64,000 nt of DNA, taken from the NCBI RefSeq assembly GCF_050306235.1, contig NZ_JBLWFH010000011.1, positions 1-64,000 of the forward strand. Direction: 5' to 3'. Below the pieces are notes generated by a model. That model saw only the letters and a program-made list of their open reading frames with translations, ran no database searches and was not told where the DNA came from. The DNA is from Glaciecola sp947496235. GTDB taxonomy: Bacteria > Pseudomonadota > Gammaproteobacteria > Enterobacterales > Alteromonadaceae. Within the stretch, counting starts at the first letter, position 1. Each line of letters opens with the position of its first letter. The position numbers and the translations under genes were made by a program. Below are positions 1 through 7,826 of this stretch, piece after piece.

Positions 1-198
1 GACCGCAAAGCGATACTCCTCAACAGCGAGCGCGCATTCTACACAGCAAAAAAATTAGTGCAAGTGTTTTTTTAAAAATGGAAAAAATACAGATTTAAGC
101 TAATATTTTAACGACACGCCATAAAAAGCTATGTTTATGTCGCCAATATGGTGTTTTTCTTTAATCTTTTTTAAAAATTCTTTTCGGACAAATTTTCA
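1..198. other. left edge, no gene recognised
   Basis: I see no supported gene in this stretch. The first 60 bases are richer in GC than what follows and could be the end of a feature that lies outside the window. The part just before position 199 is very AT-rich and would hold the promoter and a long untranslated leader of the RRM gene. Confidence 0.4.
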
Positions 199-693
199 AT
201 GAATACAAATATAAAGGTTATAATTACAGCAATAATATTAATTATTATCTCGGTTGCTGTTAGTTTGACTCAAGGAATGTCAACAGTTGGAATACTTCTT
301 TCTCCTGTATGCATCGTTATTTTTGCAGTCGTAATGCTATTAAACAGCTCTACTTCCATAAATACTTCAACAAACAATTCAACAACAACATCTAAAAAAG
401 CTTCGTCGACGGTAAACCAAGATAAAAACTCTAGCGACGATACGCTTGCTACTTTATATGTAGGCAATATTTCCTACAAAGCAACAGAAGATGACTTGAA
501 GAACTATTTTCAAACTTTTACGACCGTGCACTCGGTTCGTTTGCTTAAAGATAAGCGCACTGGTAAGAAAAAAGGCTTTGGTTTTATTGAAGTGTCAGAC
601 TCTGACGCCAATAAAACCATAGAAAAATATAACGAATCTATATTTTTTGAAAGAAACCTTATTGTTAGGCATGCAAAAGAAAAGGTAGGTTGA
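199..693 (+). CDS. membrane-anchored RRM RNA-binding protein
   Basis: A protein of 164 residues with two parts. Residues about 7-50 are hydrophobic and read as two closely spaced membrane helices. A Ser/Thr/Asn-rich linker (about 50-80) follows. Residues about 85-160 form one RNA recognition motif, with an RNP2-like LYVGNI and an RNP1-like KGFGFIEV, the two strands that contact RNA. This architecture implies an RNA-binding domain held at the cytoplasmic face of the inner membrane. Small bacterial RRM proteins are often cold-induced RNA chaperones, but a membrane anchor is less usual and the target RNA is unknown. The ATG has only a weak upstream GGAC. The stop codon lies in the loop of a terminator hairpin. 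Confidence 0.85.
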   Translation: MNTNIKVIITAIILIIISVAVSLTQGMSTVGILLSPVCIVIFAVVMLLNSSTSINTSTNNSTTTSKKASSTVNQDKNSSDDTLATLYVGNISYKATEDDLKNYFQTFTTVHSVRLLKDKRTGKKKGFGFIEVSDSDANKTIEKYNESIFFERNLIVRHAKEKVG

Positions 694-706
694 GTACCTA
701 CCTTTT
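681..706. terminator. bidirectional terminator hairpin
   Basis: AAAGGTAGGT (681-690) pairs with ACCTACCTTT (696-705) across a 5-base loop that contains the TGA of the RRM gene. A T-run follows on the + strand and an A-run precedes it, so the hairpin can serve the RRM gene and the convergent gene at 732-1862. Confidence 0.8.
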
Positions 707-731
707 GCTTAACTGGATTAAGTTTAGTAAT

Positions 732-1862
732 TTATCGAAATTGTTCGTTAAAACGATGGAATCTATTGATCGCATGTAGTAGATCAGGCACCTGAACATC
801 TTTCAATTGATTGACTAATCCGTTAATGATCTGTGTTGATTCGTTTTGACTAGCAAACAACTCTTGTGCCGACTTAACCAACGTTGAAAGGTCTTTATCA
901 TATTTTTTAACCAACTTAATATCGCTTTGAAGTTGGTTATCTAGACCTTTTCCAATCATACTTATTTGGCTGTATGCACCAATTTTCCTCGGCGTATCAG
1001 ATTCAACCACTTTAAATTTATCTAAATCCGTTATGGAAATGCCTTGCTTCATTATTCGTTGCAGGGCTACTTCGACATCATCGCGATAAAATTGGTTTAA
1101 CAAATCGTCTGCTTTATTTACGAACTCGGCAACCATTTTGAATTTACTTGGATCACCGTTTTCACTATCAATAGCAAAACTGATATTAGAACTTTTAGTG
1201 GTAAATTTATTGATTTCACCACCATCCGCTTCTTCAATAAAGACTGCAGAATTATTAAAGTCTAATGAAAGTTTTTGTTCGTCCCGTGTACGAATATCAA
1301 CTTGATTGTATTGTGACTCTTCTGCGTTTTTGCGAAGGTAATCCTCTGGACTAACCGATAGTGCTTTTATTTTTTCAGAGATTTGCTGAGCAGTGTTTTG
1401 CAAATTGCCAAATAATTCACTTTTTTCATCAATGCCCATGTCTTCCAAGGCTCTTGAAAAGCCTATTTCAACGCCTTCGATTGCTTGTGTTCTAAGTGTT
1501 TCAAGTTCACTAGCCGTGCTACCTTTAGCGGCAAATGATGTAAAACTCGCTTTAACAAAACCAAAGATATTTGCCTGTACAGAGGTTGAATCAAATGTTC
1601 TAGTTGAAGAAAACGCTTTTTCTTTATGGCTAACCGAATTAAGAGGTGGAAACTTAGACGCCACAGACTTAAACGTAGCGTCAACAGCGCTGGAAAATGC
1701 CCGCGACATGACAGCATCATTGGCTGATGTTCCTGTGTATACATCAACAGAAACAGAACTGAACGCCGCAAGATCACGAATTCTATGATGCTCTGCGATC
1801 AGCGTTTTGTGCGCCTCTGCTGGTTTAGCAGAGGCAACTATATTAGCTTCTACTGTATTCAT
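732..1862 (-). CDS. DUF5610-like protein of unknown function
   Basis: A protein of 376 residues, mostly helical by composition, without a signal peptide or membrane segment. The middle (about 125-160) has a glycine-containing helix motif (EGVEIGFSRALEDMG) like that of the DUF5610 family of marine gammaproteobacteria. I recognise it only by general resemblance. The rest is polar with acidic patches and no catalytic motif that I can identify. The start is supported by GAGGTAGG about 5-9 bases upstream of the ATG at 1862. It is convergent with the RRM gene and divergent from trmA. Function cannot be stated from sequence. Confidence 0.7.
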   Translation of the reverse strand: MNTVEANIVASAKPAEAHKTLIAEHHRIRDLAAFSSVSVDVYTGTSANDAVMSRAFSSAVDATFKSVASKFPPLNSVSHKEKAFSSTRTFDSTSVQANIFGFVKASFTSFAAKGSTASELETLRTQAIEGVEIGFSRALEDMGIDEKSELFGNLQNTAQQISEKIKALSVSPEDYLRKNAEESQYNQVDIRTRDEQKLSLDFNNSAVFIEEADGGEINKFTTKSSNISFAIDSENGDPSKFKMVAEFVNKADDLLNQFYRDDVEVALQRIMKQGISITDLDKFKVVESDTPRKIGAYSQISMIGKGLDNQLQSDIKLVKKYDKDLSTLVKSAQELFASQNESTQIINGLVNQLKDVQVPDLLHAINRFHRFNEQFR

Positions 1863-1997
1863 ACTACCTACCTCATATTCCTCATCTAGCTATATCGGTA
1901 GCATCTTTTAAAAACTTTAATATAAACTTGGTATTTTTTTTAAAGAGTTTAAAATCCGCTCCTCATTCGAACATGAATCAGTATTGGGTATGATGTG

Positions 1998-3089
1998 ATG
2001 GCAGATTTGAAACAAGAATACAAACAACAACTTGATGAGAAACAAAACAGACTTATTGCTTTGTTGTCTCCATATTATCAAGATAATGTAGATTGCTTTG
2101 TTTCACCTCCACAACATTATCGAATGCGTGCAGAATTTAGAATTTGGCATCAGGATGATGAAACCTTTCATATTATGTTTGAGAAAGAAACCAAACAAAA
2201 ATATAGGGTGGACCAGTTTCCTATCGCTTGTAAATTGATAAATCAAGCAATGCAGTTGTTAATGAATGAGGTCAATGTTAATCAGACGTTGAGAAATAAA
2301 CTCTATCAAGTGGACTATCTTGCGACAACTACTGGTCAAATAGTGATTTCAATGATTTACCGCAGACCTTTGGACGACAATTGGCAGCAAGAGGCGACAA
2401 TTTTAAAACAAAAACTCTCTGAACATTTCCCTACCGATATCATTGGACGCGCCAAAAAGCAGAAGATAACCTTGGATAAAGATTTTGTAATAGAAGAATT
2501 ACAATTTAAACAAGAAACATTCAGTTTTAAGCAAATTGAAAATAGTTTTACCCAACCTAACGCATTAATTAACGTCAATATGGTGGAATGGGCAATTGAT
2601 AACATAGCCGCTGATTCAATTGATTTATTGGAGTTATATTGTGGAGCGGGTAATTTTTCTATTCCCCTAAGTCGTTATTTCCGTAAAGTGTTGGGTACAG
2701 AAATATCAAAGACCTCTGTTGCAGCAGCTCAATTTAATATTAATGCAAATAACATAGACAACCTGAACATTGCGCGATTATCCAGCGAAGAATTTGTAGA
2801 AGCTTACCAACAAAAACGCGCGTTTAATCGTTTATCTGAGATATCTTTAAGCGAATATAATTTCACTACGATATTGGTTGATCCGCCTCGAGCCGGCCTT
2901 GATCCTGATACACTAAAACTGGTCAGCCAATTTACCCATATTATTTATATTTCATGCAACCCTGAAACTTTAGCGAATAACCTAGCTGTATTAAATGAAA
3001 CACACCAGGTATCTCGTGCTGCATTATTTGACCAGTTCCCTTTCACGCCCCACATTGAAAGTGGCGTTGTATTGAAAAAGCGCTTATAA
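1998..3089 (+). CDS. trmA: tRNA (uracil-5-)-methyltransferase
   Basis: Uses S-adenosylmethionine to make 5-methyluridine at position 54 of the tRNA T-loop. At 363 residues it matches E. coli TrmA (366). Visible motifs are the SAM-binding LELYCGAGNFS (near 212-222), DPPRAGLD (near 295-302) and YISCNPETL, whose Cys (near 320) is the catalytic nucleophile of the RumA/TrmA family. A GTG at 1995 sits directly before the ATG at 1998; I take the ATG. It overlaps fabR tail to tail by 6 bp. The trmA-fabR neighbourhood also occurs in E. coli, where yijD lies between them, which supports both calls. Confidence 0.96.
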   Translation: MADLKQEYKQQLDEKQNRLIALLSPYYQDNVDCFVSPPQHYRMRAEFRIWHQDDETFHIMFEKETKQKYRVDQFPIACKLINQAMQLLMNEVNVNQTLRNKLYQVDYLATTTGQIVISMIYRRPLDDNWQQEATILKQKLSEHFPTDIIGRAKKQKITLDKDFVIEELQFKQETFSFKQIENSFTQPNALINVNMVEWAIDNIAADSIDLLELYCGAGNFSIPLSRYFRKVLGTEISKTSVAAAQFNINANNIDNLNIARLSSEEFVEAYQQKRAFNRLSEISLSEYNFTTILVDPPRAGLDPDTLKLVSQFTHIIYISCNPETLANNLAVLNETHQVSRAALFDQFPFTPHIESGVVLKKRL

Positions 3090-3695
3090 ACCTGGATTGG
3101 ACGAATTAAAACTAACAGCCCCTAGCTGCACAAATCTAAGTTGAATTTTAACCCTGTCGGCAATTTGTTCGACTTCTTTTACATCTGCGTCTAAAGCTTC
3201 AGCTCCTGCGTTAAAAACTAATCTAACCATGGCATCTGCTTGCAAGTTAGCAATTTTTCTGGGGAGACGTAAATGCGCCACTATGTAGTCGGAGAGCTCT
3301 TCAGTAAAGTGTTGGATTTCGCGCATGACCGCCGCCCGAAATGCTGATGAAGTTCCAGTATGTTCACGCAAAAGTAACCGAAAAACATTGCGATTTTGCA
3401 CAATAAATTCCATAAATGTATCAACTGAAATACTCACAACGCTACCGCCCGAAGCTATACGTTGTCTAGCTTGTCGCATCAATTGCCGCAAAGCTAAACC
3501 GGCTTCGTCGACTAAGGTTAATCCGAGCTCATTAATGTCTGAAAAATGCCGATAAAATGATGTAGGGGCAATACCGGCGGCCCGTGCTACTTCTCTCAAG
3601 CTGATTGCGGTGAGACTGCGATTTTCATCGAGTAGCGTAAATGCCGAATTGATAATTCGTTGGCGAGTCTGGCGTTTTTGTTGCTGTCTATTCAT
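3084..3695 (-). CDS. fabR: TetR-family repressor of unsaturated fatty acid genes
   Basis: A TetR-family DNA-binding repressor of 203 residues. FabR senses the ratio of unsaturated to saturated acyl chains and represses unsaturated fatty acid synthesis in enterobacteria. The N-terminal helix-turn-helix (about 25-55) contains the typical SLREVARAAGIAPTSFYRHF stretch. The C-terminal part is the all-helical ligand domain. It is divergent from a membrane fatty acid desaturase, and the gap between them holds an 18-bp imperfect palindrome of FabR type. Pseudomonas DesT is a related alternative name, but the trmA neighbour favours FabR. Confidence 0.9.
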   Translation of the reverse strand: MNRQQQKRQTRQRIINSAFTLLDENRSLTAISLREVARAAGIAPTSFYRHFSDINELGLTLVDEAGLALRQLMRQARQRIASGGSVVSISVDTFMEFIVQNRNVFRLLLREHTGTSSAFRAAVMREIQHFTEELSDYIVAHLRLPRKIANLQADAMVRLVFNAGAEALDADVKEVEQIADRVKIQLRFVQLGAVSFNSSNPGL

Positions 3696-3769
3696 AGGCT
3701 ATGATTGTTAGATCAGTTTTTGAATTTCTGCAAATATTTCTTGTCATTGAGTGGGTGAAAAGTTAAATT

Positions 3770-3787
3770 AGCGCACAGTTGTACGCT
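3770..3787. promoter_or_regulatory. FabR-like operator
   Basis: AGCGCACAGTTGTACGCT is an imperfect inverted repeat in which 7 of 9 base pairs of the half-sites match. Its right half, TGTACGCT, has the GTACGC core typical of FabR sites as I recall them. It lies between fabR and the divergent desaturase and overlaps the most upstream possible (TTG) start of the desaturase, so binding there could control both genes. The regulator is inferred from position and motif type. Confidence 0.6.
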
Positions 3788-3811
3788 GAATTTAAAAAAG
3801 TGAAAAGTAAA

Positions 3812-4945
3812 GTGAATAAGCCTCCTTTAATTCCGCTTAATATAGCGGTTTTCTGTATTACTACGGCAATTGCATTAATAGCTACCCCCATATGGATCAT
3901 GTTTAACGGTATCGACTTAGCAGAAATAGTGATAGCCGTGTTGTTATTTTTTTATACCGGTATGTCAATTACTGCTGGTTATCATAGATTGTGGTCCCAT
4001 AAGACTTATGACGCTCATTGGACGGTAAAAATTATCTTGGCGATTGGTGGGGCAATGGCTGTGCAAAACAGTATTTTACATTGGTCAAGCGATCACCGAG
4101 TGCATCATAGACACGTGGATGTCAATGACAAAGACCCTTACTCTGCCAAAAAAGGATTTTGGTTTTCTCATATCGGATGGATGCTTAGAGAATATCAAGC
4201 CGAACGCTATACTGATTACTCTAATTGCCGTGATTTGCAGAAAGATAAAGTCGTAATGTGGCAACACAACCATTATTTGCCAATAGTATTGATTGCGAAT
4301 TTTGGTATTACCGGTTTACTTGGATGGATAAATGGTGACATTTTAGGCATGATTTTAATCGCAGGTGTGCTTAGGTTAGTCGTTGTGCATCATGTGACCT
4401 TCTTTATCAACTCGTTAGCCCACATTTGGGGTTCTCGTCCCTATACTGATACCAATACAGCCCGTGACAACGGCATTATTGCCTTATTTACGTTTGGAGA
4501 GGGTTACCATAATTATCATCATATTTTTGAGTATGATTATAGAAACGGTATTAAATGGTGGCATTATGATCCTACAAAGTGGCTGATTAAAAGCTTATCT
4601 TTAGTAGGGCTAGCAAAAAATCTTAGAAAAACCCCAGATCAACGTATTGAAGCAGCAAGATTATTAATGCAACTGAAATATGCCAAGAAGCGCTTAGTAC
4701 ATTTGCCTAACGCCGAAGAAATCGTTAACAACATTCAGCAAGAGTATGATGTATTAGTACACAAGATGAGTGAATATTATGCGGCTAAGAAAAAACTTAT
4801 GCTGGCTAAAAAACAAGCTTTGCTTGCAAGTTATGAAAAACTGGAAATCGATTTTGCTTACAGAGAAATTCAACAAAGTTTTAAATTGCAAAAAGAAAAA
4901 TGGCAAACACTTTACTCTTACTATATGACGCCGATACAAGCATAA
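3812..4945 (+). CDS. membrane acyl-lipid/acyl-CoA fatty acid desaturase
   Basis: An integral membrane di-iron desaturase, probably a delta-9 enzyme that introduces a double bond into saturated acyl chains. All three histidine boxes are present: HRLWSH, HRVHHRH and HNYHH. They lie between hydrophobic segments. After the catalytic core comes a lysine-rich C-terminal extension of about 110 residues predicted to be coiled coil, which is longer than in minimal family members. The start is uncertain: TTG at 3779 and GTG at 3800 are in frame, but homologues usually begin near the KPPLI segment, which fits GTG 3812. Control by the neighbouring FabR is likely. A strong terminator follows. Confidence 0.9.
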   Translation: MNKPPLIPLNIAVFCITTAIALIATPIWIMFNGIDLAEIVIAVLLFFYTGMSITAGYHRLWSHKTYDAHWTVKIILAIGGAMAVQNSILHWSSDHRVHHRHVDVNDKDPYSAKKGFWFSHIGWMLREYQAERYTDYSNCRDLQKDKVVMWQHNHYLPIVLIANFGITGLLGWINGDILGMILIAGVLRLVVVHHVTFFINSLAHIWGSRPYTDTNTARDNGIIALFTFGEGYHNYHHIFEYDYRNGIKWWHYDPTKWLIKSLSLVGLAKNLRKTPDQRIEAARLLMQLKYAKKRLVHLPNAEEIVNNIQQEYDVLVHKMSEYYAAKKKLMLAKKQALLASYEKLEIDFAYREIQQSFKLQKEKWQTLYSYYMTPIQA

Positions 4946-4971
4946 TAGAGTTATAAAGCATTTGGTAACGC

Positions 4972-5002
4972 AAAAAGGATGCTGTGGTAGCATCCTTTTT
5001 AA
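4972..5002 (+). terminator. rho-independent terminator after desaturase
   Basis: AAAAAGGATGCT (4972-4983) pairs perfectly with AGCATCCTTTTT (4989-5000) across a 5-base loop, ending in a T-run. It separates the desaturase from sthA. Confidence 0.9.
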
Positions 5003-5018
5003 TTTTACGTAACGGTAA

Positions 5019-6443
5019 ATGGAAACTGAGATGGCGAACAAGCAAAAAAAACAAACATTTGATTTTGACGCGGTAGTAATAGGTACAGGACCAGCTGGAG
5101 AAGGTGTTTCAATGCAGTTGGCCAAAGCCGGCAAAAAAGTGGCCGCGGTTGAAAAGTATTCTTCTGTTGGCGGTGGTTGTACCCACTGGGGAACTATACC
5201 ATCGAAAGCATTGCGTCATTCTGTAAGCCGTTTAATAGAATATAATTCAAACCCGTTATTTAATGAACATAGCCGCTACCGAAGCTTAACTTTCGCTGAA
5301 ATTATGAAGCACGCAGCAGGTGTTATTCGTAAACAATCGCGTCTAAGATCGACATTTTATGAGCGAAACGATGTTAACGTTATCACAGGTGAAGCCAGCT
5401 TCGTTGACCCACATACGGTTAACATTAAGCGTAAAGATGGTTCGTTGGAAACTATCACTGCACAAAACTTTGTTTTAGCTACAGGTTCTCGTCCCTATAC
5501 ACCAGCTGATATTGATTTTACCCATCCACGAATTTTCAATAGTGATACAATTTTAAATCTGGATTATCAACCAAAAACTATCATTGTCTATGGCGCTGGG
5601 GTAATTGGTAGCGAATATGCTTCCATTTTCAGAGGAATGGGAGTGAAAGTTGATCTTGTGAATATGCGAGATCGCCTGCTGTCTTTTCTAGACGCAGAAA
5701 TATCTGATGCCCTTAGTTATCACCTATGGAATAACGGTGTGCTTATTCGAAATAACGAAGAATACGACAGCATTGAAGGAAAAGAAGACTGTGTCATCTT
5801 AAACCTTAAATCGGGTAAGCGTATGAAAGCGGATTGCATTTTGTTTGCCAATGGTAGGACGGGTAATACCGACATGCTGGATCTTCAAAATGTTGGCTTA
5901 AAAGCTGATGGGCGTGGATTGGTAAAAGTAAACAAGAGCTATCGAACAGAAGTTGAGAATATCTATGCAGTTGGAGATGTGGTTGGTTATCCGAGTCTAG
6001 CCTCTGCAGCCTATAACCAAGGACGTTTTGCCGCTGAAGCTATGGTGAACGGTGAATGTCATAAAAGTTTAGTAGAAGATATCCCTACAGGTATTTATAC
6101 CATACCTGAAATCAGTTCAGTGGGAAAAACCGAACAAGAACTAACCAAAGCAAAAGTGCCTTACGAAGTTGGAAGAGCGCAATTTAAGCATTTGGCCAGA
6201 GCCCAAATCGCAGATACTATGGTTGGAAGTTTAAAAATCTTGTTTCATCGTGAAAATAAAAAGATTCTTGGTATCCATTGTTTTGGAGAAAGGGCTTCTG
6301 AAATTGTGCACATTGGTCAAGCTATCATGCAACAAGATGAAGGCAATAATATAGAGTATTTTGTTAACACGACCTTTAATTACCCAACGATGGCTGAAGC
6401 TTATCGGGTTGCGGCCTTAAACGGGTTGAACAGAGTTTTTTGA
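5019..6443 (+). CDS. sthA: soluble pyridine nucleotide transhydrogenase
   Basis: A cytoplasmic FAD flavoprotein that transfers hydride between NADPH and NAD+. At 474 residues it is close to E. coli SthA (466). The N-terminal FAD site reads GTGPAGEG. The next segment, GGGCTHWGTIPSKALR, is diagnostic: it resembles the lipoamide dehydrogenase redox site, but the second cysteine is replaced by Thr, so there is no disulfide. A second Rossmann motif (GAGVIGSEYAS) binds the nicotinamide nucleotide, and the dimerisation domain follows. ATG 5019 and ATG 5031 are both possible starts and neither has a strong ribosome binding site. It is a single-gene unit between two terminators. Confidence 0.95.
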   Translation: METEMANKQKKQTFDFDAVVIGTGPAGEGVSMQLAKAGKKVAAVEKYSSVGGGCTHWGTIPSKALRHSVSRLIEYNSNPLFNEHSRYRSLTFAEIMKHAAGVIRKQSRLRSTFYERNDVNVITGEASFVDPHTVNIKRKDGSLETITAQNFVLATGSRPYTPADIDFTHPRIFNSDTILNLDYQPKTIIVYGAGVIGSEYASIFRGMGVKVDLVNMRDRLLSFLDAEISDALSYHLWNNGVLIRNNEEYDSIEGKEDCVILNLKSGKRMKADCILFANGRTGNTDMLDLQNVGLKADGRGLVKVNKSYRTEVENIYAVGDVVGYPSLASAAYNQGRFAAEAMVNGECHKSLVEDIPTGIYTIPEISSVGKTEQELTKAKVPYEVGRAQFKHLARAQIADTMVGSLKILFHRENKKILGIHCFGERASEIVHIGQAIMQQDEGNNIEYFVNTTFNYPTMAEAYRVAALNGLNRVF

Positions 6444-6452
6444 TAGAATGAA

Positions 6453-6477
6453 AAAAGCCTCCAAAAGGAGGCTTTTA
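6453..6477. terminator. bidirectional terminator
   Basis: AAAAGCCTCC (6453-6462) pairs with GGAGGCTTTT (6467-6476) around an AAAA loop. Runs of A and T on either side let it serve sthA and the convergent small gene at 6481-6804. Confidence 0.9.
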
Positions 6478-6480
6478 ATA

Positions 6481-6804
6481 TTATTTTTTAACGGTATCTA
6501 ACCTAGCCAAGGTTTTGTTTTCCTGCTCACGGTGTGCAATTACCGTAATATTGAGCGTTTTCGGATCCATAAGTAAGGTTGCCATTACGTATTCACCTGG
6601 CTCAGAAGCATCTTTATAAAAGGCTTTCTGATTTGCTACAAAACTATCGCTTTTCTCAATCGTTGTGCTGAAACATTGTGCATCAACTTCAAATGTTTGT
6701 TTGTCCATACAGGAAAAACTATTCTTAGTCTCAGTAGAGTTATCAGCTGCAAAGACGGAGAGAGAGGTTAGTGCTAAACAACTAGCGACTAAAAACTTTT
6801 TCAT
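6481..6804 (-). CDS. small exported protein, unknown function
   Basis: A protein of 107 residues with a clear Sec signal peptide that probably ends at VFA-AD. The mature part is hydrophilic with two cysteines about 11 residues apart (SCMD and AQCF) that could form a disulfide in the periplasm. No family is recognised. The start is supported by GGAGAAG upstream of the ATG at 6804. It is a single gene sharing a terminator hairpin with sthA. Confidence 0.75.
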   Translation of the reverse strand: MKKFLVASCLALTSLSVFAADNSTETKNSFSCMDKQTFEVDAQCFSTTIEKSDSFVANQKAFYKDASEPGEYVMATLLMDPKTLNITVIAHREQENKTLARLDTVKK

Positions 6805-7070
6805 ATACTTCTCCTAACAGATAACCTAGGCCAAAGTATACTTTCCAATAACCTTAATTGCAAGAGAAATCATACGAATATTACAGTAATATGACAGTGA
6901 CTTTAACGTCTCGTGAAATTTACCCAATATTCTTAAAAAATTAGCAAACCTATCCTACAACTCCAGAAAAAACGCAATTTGGATTATCTAGGCAAATAAC
7001 AATGTTGTTAACTTAGAAGCAGAAGTTCTTAAAATCGACAAGGAAATGTATACATCTAGATACGCAAGTA

Positions 7071-7826
7071 TCAAATGCCATCTCCGTCGCCGAATTCGTG
7101 CAAGCCACATTCTCTTTTTAACCCAAAGAAGCGTGTATCTTCTTCGGTCATTCCATCTTCTAACGCTCTGGTGGTATGCCAATCGCCGATAGAAACATAA
7201 CCTTGATCCCATAAAGGATTGTAAGGAAGGTCATTGGCTTTCATATATTGATGCAATTGTTTATTACTTTGATCAATTATTGGATGCACTTTAAATTGGG
7301 CGCCTTGCTTCTGTACTACGTCCAAAGCTTTGCGGCTATTCGACTGAGATCGACGTAGCCCCGCGAACCATGTACTCACATTTAATTCTTCAAGTGCTCG
7401 TTTCATGGGCTCGACTTTGTTCATTTGGTTGTACTTTTCAATACCTTCAACGCCCTGCTCCCAAAGCTTACCAAATTTAGCTTCTTGCCAAGCTGGACTC
7501 AATGGCGCACGATACACCTGTAAATTAAGGTTGAAACGTGCAGTGAGTTCTTCAATAAACAAATAAGTTTCTTTAAACAAATAGCCTGTGTCGGTTAATA
7601 CCACTGGAATGCCTGGTGCAACCTCGTTTAAAAGATGTAACATCACTGCCGATTGAGCACCAAAACTTGAGGACACTATGTGTCGCCCAGGTAGATTTTC
7701 TAATGCCCACTCTGCTCGTTGGTGCATACTGGCGTTTTCCAAAGCCGCATTGACTTCTTGCAATGCAGCTTTATCAACCTCACCGAGGGTAAATCTATGC
7801 GGCGAAATTGCTGCTAGATTACTCAT
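7071..7826 (-). CDS. cysH: phosphoadenylyl-sulfate reductase
   Basis: Reduces PAPS to sulfite with thioredoxin in assimilatory sulfate reduction. It has 251 residues. The PP-loop type nucleotide site reads SSSFGAQSAVMLHLL. The C-terminal ECGLH motif, with the catalytic Cys near residue 240, is present. The extra cysteine pairs of iron-sulfur APS reductases are absent, which fits a PAPS-specific enzyme. It is the last gene of cysJ-cysI-cysH and overlaps cysI by 8 bp. AGAGGA lies upstream of the ATG. Control by CysB is usual for this operon, but I did not identify a site. Confidence 0.95.
   Translation of the reverse strand: MSNLAAISPHRFTLGEVDKAALQEVNAALENASMHQRAEWALENLPGRHIVSSSFGAQSAVMLHLLNEVAPGIPVVLTDTGYLFKETYLFIEELTARFNLNLQVYRAPLSPAWQEAKFGKLWEQGVEGIEKYNQMNKVEPMKRALEELNVSTWFAGLRRSQSNSRKALDVVQKQGAQFKVHPIIDQSNKQLHQYMKANDLPYNPLWDQGYVSIGDWHTTRALEDGMTEEDTRFFGLKRECGLHEFGDGDGI

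Noticed and set aside
1393..1788. 131-codon + strand frame opposite the DUF5610-like gene
   Set aside because: It is fully antisense to a longer gene with a better start and an encoded fold.
4754..5134. 126-codon minus-strand frame across the desaturase end and sthA start
   Set aside because: It crosses a strong terminator and overlaps two well-supported genes; no family and no binding site.
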